This document shows positions 39,023 to 46,884 of a stretch of DNA of 51,071 nt, in pieces; position 1 is the stretch's first letter; each line of letters starts with the position of its first letter. The DNA is from a bacterium (GTDB lineage: Bacteria > Actinomycetota > Acidimicrobiia > Spongiisociales > Spongiisociaceae). The position numbers and the translations under genes are program-made. The DNA is taken from NCBI GenBank assembly GCA_028821575.1, contig JAPPFW010000084.1:1-51071 (forward strand). Reading direction: 5' to 3'. The notes below the pieces were generated by a model, which made no database searches, had not been told where the DNA came from, and worked only from the letters and a program-made list of their open reading frames with translations.

Positions 39023-39661
39023 TTGGCTGGCTCACTCAACAAGTATCTGGCCGAGCTACTCGGGACGTTCGTGCTGATCGGAGTCGGCTCGATGGCGATC
39101 CTAAGCGCGGGAGGCAACATAGTGGCCATCGCGTTCGGGTTCGGCCTCGCTCTGCTGGCCGCCATCTACATGTTCGGGTCGGTTTCGGGAGCTCACGTGA
39201 ATCCGGCTGTCACATTTGCCATGATGCTGCGAGGTCAGATCTCCGGGTCCGACCTGGTCGGGTACGTAATCGCGCAGTTGGCCGGTGCGCTACTTGCCTC
39301 CGGCCTGGTGGCCGCAGTCGCCGGCGTCGGCGGTGTGGAGGACACTGTCGTGGGAGCGGGCGGAGGAATCGACATCCTGGAATTGTTCATTCTTGAGGCG
39401 ATCCTGACCGCTCTCCTGGTCATTGTCATAATCCGCACGACCTCCGGTGAGGGAAGAGCCGCTCCCTTGGCAATTGGTATGGCGCTTGCGCTCATCCACT
39501 TGGCGGCAGTGCCCCTGACCGGGGCTTCCGTGAACCCGGTGCGGAGTCTCGGACCCGCCATCATCGCCGCCGATTTCACCGACGTGTGGGTCTATATCCT
39601 GGCGCCGGCAGTGGGCGCAATCGTCGGCGTGTACGTGGACAAGTTCGTGAACGAGTCGTAG
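39023..39661 (+). CDS. MIP-family aquaporin with NPV second motif
   Basis: A 212-residue channel with six membrane helices. The first half-helix motif is NPA (GAHVNPAVTFA) and the second is NPV (GASVNPVRSLGPA) instead of the usual NPA; the selectivity-filter Arg after it is kept. The start is a TTG at 39023 with GGGAGG in front. It likely conducts water or small neutral solutes. The protein is compact, with short loops. Confidence 0.9.
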   Translation: MAGSLNKYLAELLGTFVLIGVGSMAILSAGGNIVAIAFGFGLALLAAIYMFGSVSGAHVNPAVTFAMMLRGQISGSDLVGYVIAQLAGALLASGLVAAVAGVGGVEDTVVGAGGGIDILELFILEAILTALLVIVIIRTTSGEGRAAPLAIGMALALIHLAAVPLTGASVNPVRSLGPAIIAADFTDVWVYILAPAVGAIVGVYVDKFVNES

Positions 39662-39684
39662 GGCCTTACTCCTCGGGCCTTTCG

Positions 39685-39720
39685 GATGCGGGGTCGGACG
39701 CAGAGTTCCGGCCCCGCATC
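39685..39720 (+). terminator. Strong hairpin behind the aquaporin gene
   Basis: GATGCGGGG (39685-39693) pairs perfectly with CCCCGCATC (39712-39720) and the stem may be extended inwards by GG/CC. There is no T-run, as in many actinobacterial terminators. Confidence 0.5.
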
Positions 39721-39728
39721 GCGTCCGC

Positions 39729-39756
39729 TGGTGGCTGGTGGCTTGTGGTCTGTACA
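39729..39756. repeat. Intergenic heptad repeat array (TGGTGGC-type)
   Basis: Units tggtggc twice, ttgtggt and ctgtaca. The first units equal those at the end of pnp (33160-33194). Confidence 0.65.
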
Positions 39757-39792
39757 AACCTGTAAGGGGTTTCGGGGGCGTATGACTCGCCC

Positions 39793-39827
39793 GGGGACGG
39801 GTGACGGGCAACGGGCAACTGATAAGC
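39793..39827. repeat. Intergenic heptad repeat array (GGGCAAC-type)
   Basis: Units ggggacg, ggtgacg, ggcaacg, ggcaact, gataagc. The last unit overlaps the putative -10 box of trpD. Confidence 0.6.
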
Positions 39828-39828
39828 T
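39823..39828 (+). promoter_or_regulatory. Candidate -10 box, leaderless trpD
   Basis: TAAGCT lies six bases before the trpD ATG; no ribosome-binding site is present. Confidence 0.35.
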
Positions 39829-39834
39829 CCGGTC

Positions 39835-40869
39835 ATGACCGGATTCTCGTGGCCCGAGACGCTCGGAGTCCTTTCCAATGGTTCGAGCCTCGCCCGTGCC
39901 CAGGCCCGGAGCGCGATGCGTGAGGTGATGGGGGGCCGAGCCACTCGTGCTCAGATCGCCGGACTCATCGTGGCGCTCCGCATGAAGGGTGAGACAGCCG
40001 ACGAGATGGTTGGATTGGTCGACGGCATGCTGGAGGCTGCCGTGAGGGCCGATCTTGGTGACGCCGACCCCGTGGACATCGTCGGTACAGGGGGGGATAG
40101 GTCCGGAACATTCAATATCTCGACCACGGCCTCGTTCATAGCTGCGGGGGCCGGTGTGCCCATTGCCAAACATGGCAACCGTTCGATGTCCTCGAAGTGT
40201 GGATCCGCCGACGTGCTCGAGGAACTTGGTGTGGTGATCGACCTACCCGTTGAACTGAACTGCCAACTTTTCCACGACACCGGATACGCATTCTTCCTGG
40301 CCCCTGTATACCACCCGGCCATGCGCTACGCGGGTCCCGTTCGCAAGGAACTGGGCATTCCCACCGTCTTCAACTTCCTCGGACCGCTCAGCAATCCTGC
40401 CCGGGTCAAGCGATACGCCTTGGGGGTATCGGACGGTCGGATGGCGGAACGGATGATCGGTGTCCTGCACGCCCTGGGGACTCGCCGCGCGCTCGTGTTC
40501 TACGGCAGCGACGGACTGGACGAACTGACCCTGAGCGGACGCTCGGTGGTCTGGCGCCTGTCGCGAGGCGAGATCTCTCGGTCGGAGTTTCTTCCCGAGG
40601 ATGTGGATTTGGCCCGCCGACCGGTCTCCGACGTGCTGGGCGGCACAGCGGAGGTCAATGCAGGCATCACCCGCCGGGTGCTCGCGGGTGTTCCGGGCCC
40701 GTACCGTGACATCGCCGTCCTGAACGCCGCCGCGGCGGTGGTGGTGTCCGGCCGGGCGGATTCCATGCGAGAAGGCGTGACCATCGCCGCCGAGGCCATC
40801 GACAGCGGGGAGGCGGAGGCAGTGCTGGACATGGTGGTGAACCGCAGCCGCGAACTGGCCTCGGGCTGA
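39835..40869 (+). CDS. trpD: Anthranilate phosphoribosyltransferase
   Basis: TrpD transfers the phosphoribosyl group of PRPP to anthranilate in tryptophan synthesis. Diagnostic motifs: GRATRAQIAGLIVALRMKGE, the PRPP loop DIVGTGGDRSGTFNIST (read in parts), KHGNRSMSSKCGSADVLEELG and FNFLGPLSNPA. Length 344 residues is usual. No other trp gene is adjacent, so in this genome trpD stands alone. Heptad repeats and a TAAGCT box precede it. Confidence 0.96.
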   Translation: MTGFSWPETLGVLSNGSSLARAQARSAMREVMGGRATRAQIAGLIVALRMKGETADEMVGLVDGMLEAAVRADLGDADPVDIVGTGGDRSGTFNISTTASFIAAGAGVPIAKHGNRSMSSKCGSADVLEELGVVIDLPVELNCQLFHDTGYAFFLAPVYHPAMRYAGPVRKELGIPTVFNFLGPLSNPARVKRYALGVSDGRMAERMIGVLHALGTRRALVFYGSDGLDELTLSGRSVVWRLSRGEISRSEFLPEDVDLARRPVSDVLGGTAEVNAGITRRVLAGVPGPYRDIAVLNAAAAVVVSGRADSMREGVTIAAEAIDSGEAEAVLDMVVNRSRELASG

Positions 40870-40915
40870 GTCCGGCCTCAACCTTGATTCTGCCCCGGTA
40901 GGGCGGTTTGGCGCT

Positions 40916-40921
40916 TATCAT
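40916..40921 (+). promoter_or_regulatory. Candidate -10 box of the UGA-containing lipoprotein gene
   Basis: TATCAT is followed by exactly seven bases and the GTG at 40929, the same spacing as at other leaderless genes in this window. Confidence 0.4.
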
Positions 40922-40928
40922 GGGGCCG

Positions 40929-41669
40929 GTGAAGTCCCGACATCTGGCTCTACGAGTTGTGGTTATCGGCGCATTCGTGCTGGCGGCGTGCGGCGGCGAA
41001 GCCCAAGGACCGTCCGAAACGGCGGAGCCGGCCGCAACTTCCGCTACCACCACGGTGGCCACGGTGGTGACGACCACCGCCGCCTCAGGACCGACCTCGA
41101 CTTCCGCAGAACCCGCCTCCACGGCCGAAGCCCCGGCGACAACCGTGACGGACGATCAGGCTCCGGCATCGACCACCACGGCCGACCCGGTGGAGGAGGA
41201 GGTCGTCACCACTACGGTGGCGGAAACGACCGTGGTTACGGAACCTGTAGCCGCTCCCGAGGGTCCACCTGTTCCGGCTGTTACCTTGGAACTGGACGAC
41301 GGAACCACCTTCGTTTCCACCGAAGCGACGCGACCTGTCCTGTACCTGTTCTGGGCGGAGTGGTGACCGGCATGTCGACGGGAGTTACCCGTCGTCGACT
41401 ACCTGGCCGGCGAGTACGCGGGCCGGGTGGATGTGATCGCGGTTGCCTGGGCTTCCACTTACGAGAAAACGGCATCTGCAGCCCGGGGTTTTCTCACATC
41501 CGGGGCTACTCGATGGCTTCTTGATGAGGACGAGTCCGTGTTTGCCGCCTTCGAGGTCGGTTACCAGCCGGTCGCAGTGTTCGTCGTGGACGGAGTAGAG
41601 GTGAACCGTTGGTTGGGATCCTTCTCCGAGGAGGAACTCCGGCAGGCCTTCGAGACCGCCACTGCTTGA
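40929..41669 (+). CDS. Probable selenocysteine-containing thioredoxin-fold lipoprotein (in-frame UGA)
   Basis: One frame runs from GTG 40929 to TGA 41667-41669 and is interrupted only by TGA at 41364-41366. Read as selenocysteine it gives 246 residues. N terminus: a signal peptide with lipobox LAAC (Cys21), then about 80 residues rich in Thr, Ala, Ser and Pro (a probable cell-wall spacer), then a TlpA/thioredoxin-like domain: LYLFWAEW-U-PACRRELP with Sec146 at the first active-site position and Cys149 at the second, VDVIAVAW, and the cis-Pro in GYQPVAVF (Pro214). The adjacent ccmG product has SWCLQCR at the same place. A hairpin follows the UGA directly. Alternatives: a Cys-to-stop mutation or a base error. 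An ATG at 40920 is an alternative start. Confidence 0.72.
41367..41410 (+). promoter_or_regulatory. Candidate bacterial SECIS element after the UGA codon
   Basis: Immediately downstream of UGA, CGACGGG (41376-41382) pairs perfectly with CCCGTCG (41388-41394) around the loop AGTTA; CCGGC (41367-41371) can also pair with GCCGG (41406-41410) as an outer stem. The loop begins 16 nt after the UGA and has G as its second base, which agrees with the published bacterial SECIS rules (G in the first two loop positions, 16-37 nt from UGA). The loop contains a TTA Leu codon, rare in such GC-rich DNA. Confidence 0.65.
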
Positions 41670-41670
41670 T

Positions 41671-41719
41671 TAGGTGTTGGGCGTTGGTGCCAGGTCCACC
41701 ATCCACCATCCACCATCCA
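41671..41719. repeat. Intergenic heptad repeat array (CCATCCA-type)
   Basis: Seven units: taggtgt, tgggcgt, tggtgcc, aggtcca, then ccatcca three times. The array fills the gap between the two convergent thioredoxin-fold genes and stops at the ccmG stop codon. Confidence 0.75.
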
Positions 41720-42352
41720 CTAGCCTCGGTCGTCGGGTCCCTTCCGGAACTCACCCACCTGGCGGGCGCCCACGGACTCTCCTGCAAGTATCTGCTCGAT
41801 CGCCCCGCTCAGCGTGAGTGCGTCACTCTCGCCGAGTAGCTTCCCTACGATCCTGCCGCCGGCTATAAACACGGTTTCCGGCACGCCAACGATTCCGAAC
41901 TCGATGGCGGCTAAGGAGCCCGGATCCACGACGTAGTCGAAGGCTATGCCCCTCCCCAGTTCGTCCAAGAAGTCGACGGCCCGGTCGGGCTGGTCCTGGA
42001 ACGCTACCCCGACAAAGCGCACCGAACGGTCACGGTAGGCGTTTGCGGTGGAGACCAGGTCGGCATGCTCGTTGCGGCACTGGAGGCACCAGGAAGCGAA
42101 GAAGTTGAGCACTACCACCCTGTACTCACCGGCTAGCCCATGCAGTCCCACCATGCCTTCGCCCTCGAGGTAGGGAAGGGAGAGATCTGGAACCGGTGCG
42201 TCGATGACAGCCGGGACACCCTGCTCGGGCGAGTTTCCGAACCGGGACGCGAACACCGCTACCGTCAGGCCGACCGCTGCGAGCCCCGCCACGAGGAGGA
42301 TGCGGCCGGTGCGACTCACTCGGGCGTCCGGTCGTCGTTCATCGATCCGCAT
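41720..42352 (-). CDS. ccmG: CcmG/TlpA-type thiol-disulfide oxidoreductase
   Basis: A 210-residue membrane-anchored thioredoxin-fold protein. One N-terminal helix (about 18-36) is followed by the redoxin domain: active site SWCLQCR (Cys89, Cys92), VRFVGVAFQD, and cis-Pro158 in GVPETVF. The motif and position at the end of the ccm operon indicate a CcmG function: reducing apocytochrome c or CcmH thiols outside the membrane. The start overlaps the upstream TPR-protein gene by 14 nt. It is the normal Cys-containing relative of the neighbouring UGA-containing protein. Confidence 0.88.
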   Translation of the reverse strand: MRIDERRPDARVSRTGRILLVAGLAAVGLTVAVFASRFGNSPEQGVPAVIDAPVPDLSLPYLEGEGMVGLHGLAGEYRVVVLNFFASWCLQCRNEHADLVSTANAYRDRSVRFVGVAFQDQPDRAVDFLDELGRGIAFDYVVDPGSLAAIEFGIVGVPETVFIAGGRIVGKLLGESDALTLSGAIEQILAGESVGARQVGEFRKGPDDRG

Positions 42353-43127
42353 CCACCAGATCCCGAGCTTCTACCAAAGCGTCCTCGATGAGCCGCCTCG
42401 CGTCACCCGGGAGGTCCTCCTCTGCCAACAGGGGTTCCAGCAGGGCTAGAGCCTCGTTCCCATCTCCTTGGTAGAGCCGGAGCAGCCCGAGAAACAGGTA
42501 CGTCTCCAGGTAGTCCGGATCGATCTCGAGTGCCTCCACCAAGTAGGCCTGGGCGATGTCCTCTGCTCCTGACAGGTAGCTCATCCATCCGACTCTGGCC
42601 AAACCGCGGGCCCGGCGCGTACCGTCCAGGGTTCCCTCAAGAGCTCCCAGGTAGTGGGGTAGGGCAGAGGAGAAGTCTCCCTCGTCGAAGTAGCGGTCGG
42701 CCAGGCTGAGGCGCATGGCGGCTATCTGAGGGACGTCCGGGTTGGCTGCGATGACCGCTTCCATCTGGTCGTTGGTGACTTCGGCCAGGTCGACGGCTCC
42801 TTGCGCATCCCCGGTGATGAAGCCTCCCTCCCGTGGACGGATGGCGTAGTAGGCCGTCACCGAGACCCCTGCGAAGACCGCCATCAGCAGCAGAGTCCCC
42901 ACCACCCGCCTCGCCCGGGACACCCCGGCGGGCCGGGATGTGCCTGGTCCGACGGCCTCGGATGGCTCCCGCTCCAGGAGGTCGATCTCGCTTCGGTACC
43001 GGCGGATGAGGAGTTCGGCGGTTTCAGAGTCGAGTTCGCCCTCGGCGACCTGGTGCTCCACTGCTTCGATGTCCCGTTCGGCCAGCGCCCGCCGTCGGTC
43101 TGCGGGTGACAGGTTCTGATCAGTCAC
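42339..43127 (-). CDS. CcmI-like membrane protein with TPR domain
   Basis: A 262-residue protein. The N-terminal part (RRALAERDIEAVEHQVAEGELD) resembles the short helical region of CycH/CcmI; one membrane helix follows at about 77-97 and TPR-like repeats cover about 120-250 (LADRYFDEGDFSSALPHYLGAL, YLETYLFLGLLRLYQGDGNEAL, read in parts). CcmI chaperones apocytochrome c to the heme lyase complex. It overlaps ccmH by 8 nt and ccmG by 14 nt. Confidence 0.8.
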   Translation of the reverse strand: MTDQNLSPADRRRALAERDIEAVEHQVAEGELDSETAELLIRRYRSEIDLLEREPSEAVGPGTSRPAGVSRARRVVGTLLLMAVFAGVSVTAYYAIRPREGGFITGDAQGAVDLAEVTNDQMEAVIAANPDVPQIAAMRLSLADRYFDEGDFSSALPHYLGALEGTLDGTRRARGLARVGWMSYLSGAEDIAQAYLVEALEIDPDYLETYLFLGLLRLYQGDGNEALALLEPLLAEEDLPGDARRLIEDALVEARDLVDADR

Positions 43128-43518
43128 CGGAGGCCTCCCGGGGGCGGATCAATCGGCGGCCGGCCAGAAACACCGCGCATAGCCCTGCCGCAAGCGGCAG
43201 GAGCCACAGTACGACGGTGCTTCCCGAGAAGCGGGGGTCCAGCCGGATCCCCTCGAAACGCTCCTCCAGGTAGTTGAGGATCTGCTCGTCGGTCCAACCT
43301 TCCGCCACCCGGTCCTCCACGAAGGCCAGGATGTCCCGCGCGTAGGGGGTGGGGGAGTCCACGATCGACTCACCTTGACACACCGGACAGCGGATGCGCC
43401 CACCGAGGGCCTCGACCCGGTCACCTTCCGTCGCCTCACCGACCACCAGACCCCATAACACGACACCGGCCAGGACCGCAGTGAGCACCGCAGCCGGAGC
43501 CGGCCTACGCCTTGGCAT
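43120..43518 (-). CDS. ccmH: CcmH/CycL thiol oxidoreductase
   Basis: A 132-residue protein with an N-terminal signal/anchor helix, the CcmH motif RCPVCQGESI (Cys44, Cys47; RCLVCQNQSI in most homologues), the DSPTPYARDI segment, and a C-terminal membrane helix (STVVLWLLPLAAGLCAVFL). It reduces the CXXCH thiols of apocytochromes before heme attachment. It overlaps ccmF by 14 nt. Confidence 0.92.
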   Translation of the reverse strand: MPRRRPAPAAVLTAVLAGVVLWGLVVGEATEGDRVEALGGRIRCPVCQGESIVDSPTPYARDILAFVEDRVAEGWTDEQILNYLEERFEGIRLDPRFSGSTVVLWLLPLAAGLCAVFLAGRRLIRPREASGD

Positions 43519-45535
43519 TGCCGGTCACCTCCGATGTCGCGAGACGGCGGTGCCCTGCGGTCAGGGAGAAACCCGCCCCGGAGGCGGTCACCAGCCCTCC
43601 GAGCCACACCAACCATTGGAGCGGATAGGCCCGAACATCGGCGCTGAGTCCCTCGGTGTCCAGGCGGGTCAGGGATACGTAGAGATCACCGCGCGGAGTG
43701 GAGTGGACTGCCGGTGTGACGACCGGGCCGGATGGACTCCCGTAGTCGTTGAGCCTCGGATCGAGGAATCCCACCGAACGCCCATCGACCAGGACCTCCA
43801 GCCGGGCTCCCACCACCGTGCGACTGGGCTCCACGCGCGAGAACGGACCATCGTAGGCGAGTTCGTAACCGGCGAACCGGGTCTTCTCGCCAGGGCTCAG
43901 CTCGACGGAACCGGACACGGCCAGATTGGCGGAGGCGCTGATGCCGACGGCTAGGAGGGCCACCCCAACATGGGAGATCTGACCGCCCCAGTAGCCGGGA
44001 TCGCGTCGCACCAGGCGGGCAGCCGCCCTTCGCATACTCTCGCCGTTGGTGGACCTGCGGCTCCGCACCAGCGTGAGCAGGTGCCGGATGATGACGGCCA
44101 CCACGAAGGTCGCCAGCAGCGTGACGACGATCAGGTGCCGGTTGCGGCCGATGACGAGAACCACAACGGCAGCCACCGCCAGGCTCACCCTCAGCGGTGT
44201 ACGCAGCCGTTCCCAGAGTACCCGGGGACGCGCCACCCGGAACGGAGTAACCGGACCAACCCCCATAGCCAGCAGCAGACAGTACGACAGTGGAACCGCC
44301 CAGCGATCGAAGAACGGTCTCCCCACGCCGACGGTGGCGCCTTGGAATGCCTCCACGACCAGCGGGAAGAGCGTCCCGGAGAGCACGACGAACGCGAACA
44401 CGGCCAGCAACAGGTTGTTGAGCAGAAAAGCACCCTCGCGGCTGGCCAGCGAGTCGAGGCGGGGAGCGCTATTCACCAAGTGGACTCGAGCGGTGAATAG
44501 CGTGAGTGAACCCACCAGGACGATCGCCAGGAATCCGAGCAGGACCGGGCCGATGGATGATTGGGTGAAGCTGTGAACCGAGGCGACCACGCCGGAGCGG
44601 GTAAGAAACGTTCCGAGCACCGTTGCCGCGAAGGTCCCGATGACCAGGATGTAGTTCCAAGACTGGAGCACGCCCCGCCTGGCCTGGACGACCGCCGAGT
44701 GGATGAAGGCGGTGGCCAGGAGCCATGGGATGAAGGAGGCGTTCTCGACCGGGTCCCAAGCCCAATACCCGCCCCACCCCAGGACCTCGTAGCTCCACCA
44801 AGCGCCGAGAACGATCCCGGTCGTGAGGAATCCCCAGGCTGTGAGGGTCCAGCGGCGGGCGATGCTCAGCCAGGTACTCCCGCTTCGCAGCGCGGCCAGC
44901 GAAGCTATTCCGATGGCGAACGGCACCGAGAAGCCGACGTAACCCACGTAGAGCATCGGTGGATGGACCGCCATGAGGATGTGGTTCTGGAGGAGGGGAT
45001 TGGCGCCTCTCCCGTCGACAGGCGCGTCCACAACGGACCACGGCGCCCACGCGGAGAGGCTGCAGCCCGCCTCCGCGGCCGCGGTGCAGACGGCGAAGGG
45101 GTTGGCGACCGTGGCCATTAGCCCGAACCAGAACATCGCCAACATCCCCAGCACCGACAGCGTTCCGCCTGCGAGTGGATGTTGGCGGCGGTGCATCACG
45201 CGGAAGGCCGAAGCGGTGAATCCGGCCAGGACCAGGCCCCAGAGGACTATGGAGCCTTCGAGGGCCGCCCATCCGGATGCAACCGTGAATATGAGCGGAG
45301 TCGCGCTCCGGTGGTTGTTGGCTACATAGGCGATCGAGAAGTCATCGGTCAGTAGGCCTGCCTCCAGCATCGTCATGGCGGCGACGGCTCCGCCCAAGAG
45401 CCATAGAACCGGGCCTCGGGTCCGCTCTGCCGTGACCGAGGCTCTCGACGTCAGGGCGGGGAGCCCTCTCCAGGCAAGCGTCGTGGCCGCCACGAGGGCG
45501 ATCAGGATCGCTCCGAGTCCGAGCCAGGCGATCAT
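43505..45535 (-). CDS. ccmF: Cytochrome c heme lyase CcmF
   Basis: A 676-residue polytopic protein with about 15 membrane segments. The tryptophan-rich heme-handling WWD motif WGGYWAWDPVENASFIPWL is at about residues 235-253 (read near 44,750-44,800). The His residues flanking it (HPPMLYVGYVGF and related loops) should bind heme. CcmF transfers heme from CcmE to apocytochrome c. A large extracytoplasmic C-terminal domain precedes the last helix. Coupled to ccmE by a 4-nt overlap. Confidence 0.95.
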   Translation of the reverse strand: MIAWLGLGAILIALVAATTLAWRGLPALTSRASVTAERTRGPVLWLLGGAVAAMTMLEAGLLTDDFSIAYVANNHRSATPLIFTVASGWAALEGSIVLWGLVLAGFTASAFRVMHRRQHPLAGGTLSVLGMLAMFWFGLMATVANPFAVCTAAAEAGCSLSAWAPWSVVDAPVDGRGANPLLQNHILMAVHPPMLYVGYVGFSVPFAIGIASLAALRSGSTWLSIARRWTLTAWGFLTTGIVLGAWWSYEVLGWGGYWAWDPVENASFIPWLLATAFIHSAVVQARRGVLQSWNYILVIGTFAATVLGTFLTRSGVVASVHSFTQSSIGPVLLGFLAIVLVGSLTLFTARVHLVNSAPRLDSLASREGAFLLNNLLLAVFAFVVLSGTLFPLVVEAFQGATVGVGRPFFDRWAVPLSYCLLLAMGVGPVTPFRVARPRVLWERLRTPLRVSLAVAAVVVLVIGRNRHLIVVTLLATFVVAVIIRHLLTLVRSRRSTNGESMRRAAARLVRRDPGYWGGQISHVGVALLAVGISASANLAVSGSVELSPGEKTRFAGYELAYDGPFSRVEPSRTVVGARLEVLVDGRSVGFLDPRLNDYGSPSGPVVTPAVHSTPRGDLYVSLTRLDTEGLSADVRAYPLQWLVWLGGLVTASGAGFSLTAGHRRLATSEVTGNAKA

Positions 45536-45951
45536 TCCTCGCTCGCAGGAACCTCGTACGCTCCCTCACCTTCGGGAGACCGGTACTGTTCGTCGTGGTT
45601 GACTAGGAGGACGTCGGAGCGGAACCGCTCACCATCCCAAGCCCCCTCGACCACCACACCGACGCCGGCCCGGAACAGTTGGGGAGGTGTATCCAGGTGG
45701 TCGATACGGATCGAAGTCGCGCCGTCGCCAAGCTTGAATCGGACGCCTTCGTCGGTTTCCTCGATGCTGCCCTCCTCCACCAGTCCTCCCAACCGGAACC
45801 TCTCACCCTCCTCGAAGTCGGAGCGCTGGTCGACCGCTTCCGACGGGGTCAGGTAGTAGACGAGATTGTCAGCCAGGTTGCCCCAGACAAGGTAACCGAT
45901 CACGATCGCCAACATCGCGAGTGCTGCAAGTACGACGCGTCGCCGGATCAT
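45532..45951 (-). CDS. ccmE: Heme chaperone CcmE
   Basis: A 139-residue periplasmic-type heme chaperone with an N-terminal membrane helix (about 5-22) and a beta-barrel OB fold (FRLGGLVEEGSIE, VVVEGAWDGERFRSDVLL). His119 and Tyr123 in NHDEQY form the covalent heme-binding HxxxY motif, so it is the classic His-type CcmE. I choose the ATG at 45949-45951, which overlaps the ccmD stop; the longer open frame upstream overlaps ccmD and lacks support. Confidence 0.93.
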   Translation of the reverse strand: MIRRRVVLAALAMLAIVIGYLVWGNLADNLVYYLTPSEAVDQRSDFEEGERFRLGGLVEEGSIEETDEGVRFKLGDGATSIRIDHLDTPPQLFRAGVGVVVEGAWDGERFRSDVLLVNHDEQYRSPEGEGAYEVPASEE

Positions 45952-46067
45952 CCCCGCCGCTTGTCGGAGCCACGAAGCGCCCGGAGACGGAGCATCATCC
46001 ATATCACGTACGCCGCGATCCCTCCATAGGTGACCACGTAACCGAACACAACCCAGCTGTTACCCAT
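45948..46067 (-). CDS. ccmD: CcmD, 39-residue heme-exporter subunit
   Basis: A 39-residue ORF starts at ATG 46065-46067, overlapping the ccmC stop by 8 nt, and ends at 45948, overlapping the ccmE start (ATGA). It has one membrane helix (VVFGYVVTYGGIAAYVIWMM) followed by a short basic tail (RLRALRGSDKRRG), exactly the layout of CcmD, which releases holo-CcmE from the CcmABC complex. Its position between ccmC and ccmE is canonical. Confidence 0.88.
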   Translation of the reverse strand: MGNSWVVFGYVVTYGGIAAYVIWMMLRLRALRGSDKRRG

Positions 46068-46812
46068 CTTCGCGTCCCAACCGGGGCGGTGCCACCGCGC
46101 CGCCCACGGGCGAATCACGGAGTGACAGGTCGGCCACCTCAGCTTCGACGCGGGCCAAGCGGAACCGCGTGGTCAGCAGGAAGGCGAGCAGCAATGCGAA
46201 TCCCACGATCGATACCACCAACGGTCGGCCGAACGCCTCGTCCATGGTTGCGTTGGCCACATCCGGCCGGATGATGGTCGGTCCCTGATGGAGGGTACGG
46301 AACCACAGGACCGAGTAGTGGACGATGGGTACCTGCACGAAGGCGATCACCCCGAGGATGGCGCACCTAGCGGCGCGGACCCGGGGGTCGGTGATGGCGC
46401 GCCGGAGGGCCAGGTAGCCGACGTAGAAGAAGAACAGGACTGCTGTGGACATCATCCGCGCATCGCCCCAGTCCCACCAAAGTCCCCAGACGTGGCGGCC
46501 CCAGATCATCCCGGTGAGGAGGGTCAGACCTGTGAACAGTACCCCGATCTCTATGGCTGAGGCCGACAGGAGATCGGCGGACGGTGAGCGGCGGATCAGG
46601 TACCAGACCGCGGCGAGCAACCCGACCCCCAGAGCGATGTAGGCGGTGATCGCCGAGGGAACATGTACGAACAGAAGCTTGGCGGCTTCGCCCTGGGTCT
46701 CCTCGGCCGGCGTGCTCAGGGACATGTAGAGGCTGGACGCCAGCAGAACCGCTGCCGATCCTCCGAGGGTGATGGACGCACGACCCGTCGTGAGAGCGGC
46801 CATCTTCTTCAA
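46060..46812 (-). CDS. ccmC: Heme exporter/lyase protein CcmC
   Basis: A 250-residue protein with six membrane helices and the WWD-type motif WGLWWDWGDARMMSTAVLFF in the middle; most homologues read WWVWDARLTS, so this version has a Gly insertion (WGDARM). His residues in VHVPSAITA and VHYSVLWFRTLHQG are heme-ligand candidates. CcmC loads heme onto CcmE. ccmB lies 72 nt upstream. Confidence 0.92.
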   Translation of the reverse strand: MKKMAALTTGRASITLGGSAAVLLASSLYMSLSTPAEETQGEAAKLLFVHVPSAITAYIALGVGLLAAVWYLIRRSPSADLLSASAIEIGVLFTGLTLLTGMIWGRHVWGLWWDWGDARMMSTAVLFFFYVGYLALRRAITDPRVRAARCAILGVIAFVQVPIVHYSVLWFRTLHQGPTIIRPDVANATMDEAFGRPLVVSIVGFALLLAFLLTTRFRLARVEAEVADLSLRDSPVGGAVAPPRLGREDG

Positions 46813-46884
46813 ACCAGGCGACCGCGGTCGGAACCCGCTTCAAGCGATCGTGGTTTCGACTCGACGGGTAGGGTCATACCGGTA

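Noticed and set aside
40908..41366. Stand-alone Thr-rich lipoprotein ending at TGA 41366, plus a separate small gene from 41427
   Set aside because: Both parts share one frame, the break falls exactly on the active-site Cys, and the second part is the remainder of the thioredoxin domain without its own ribosome-binding site.
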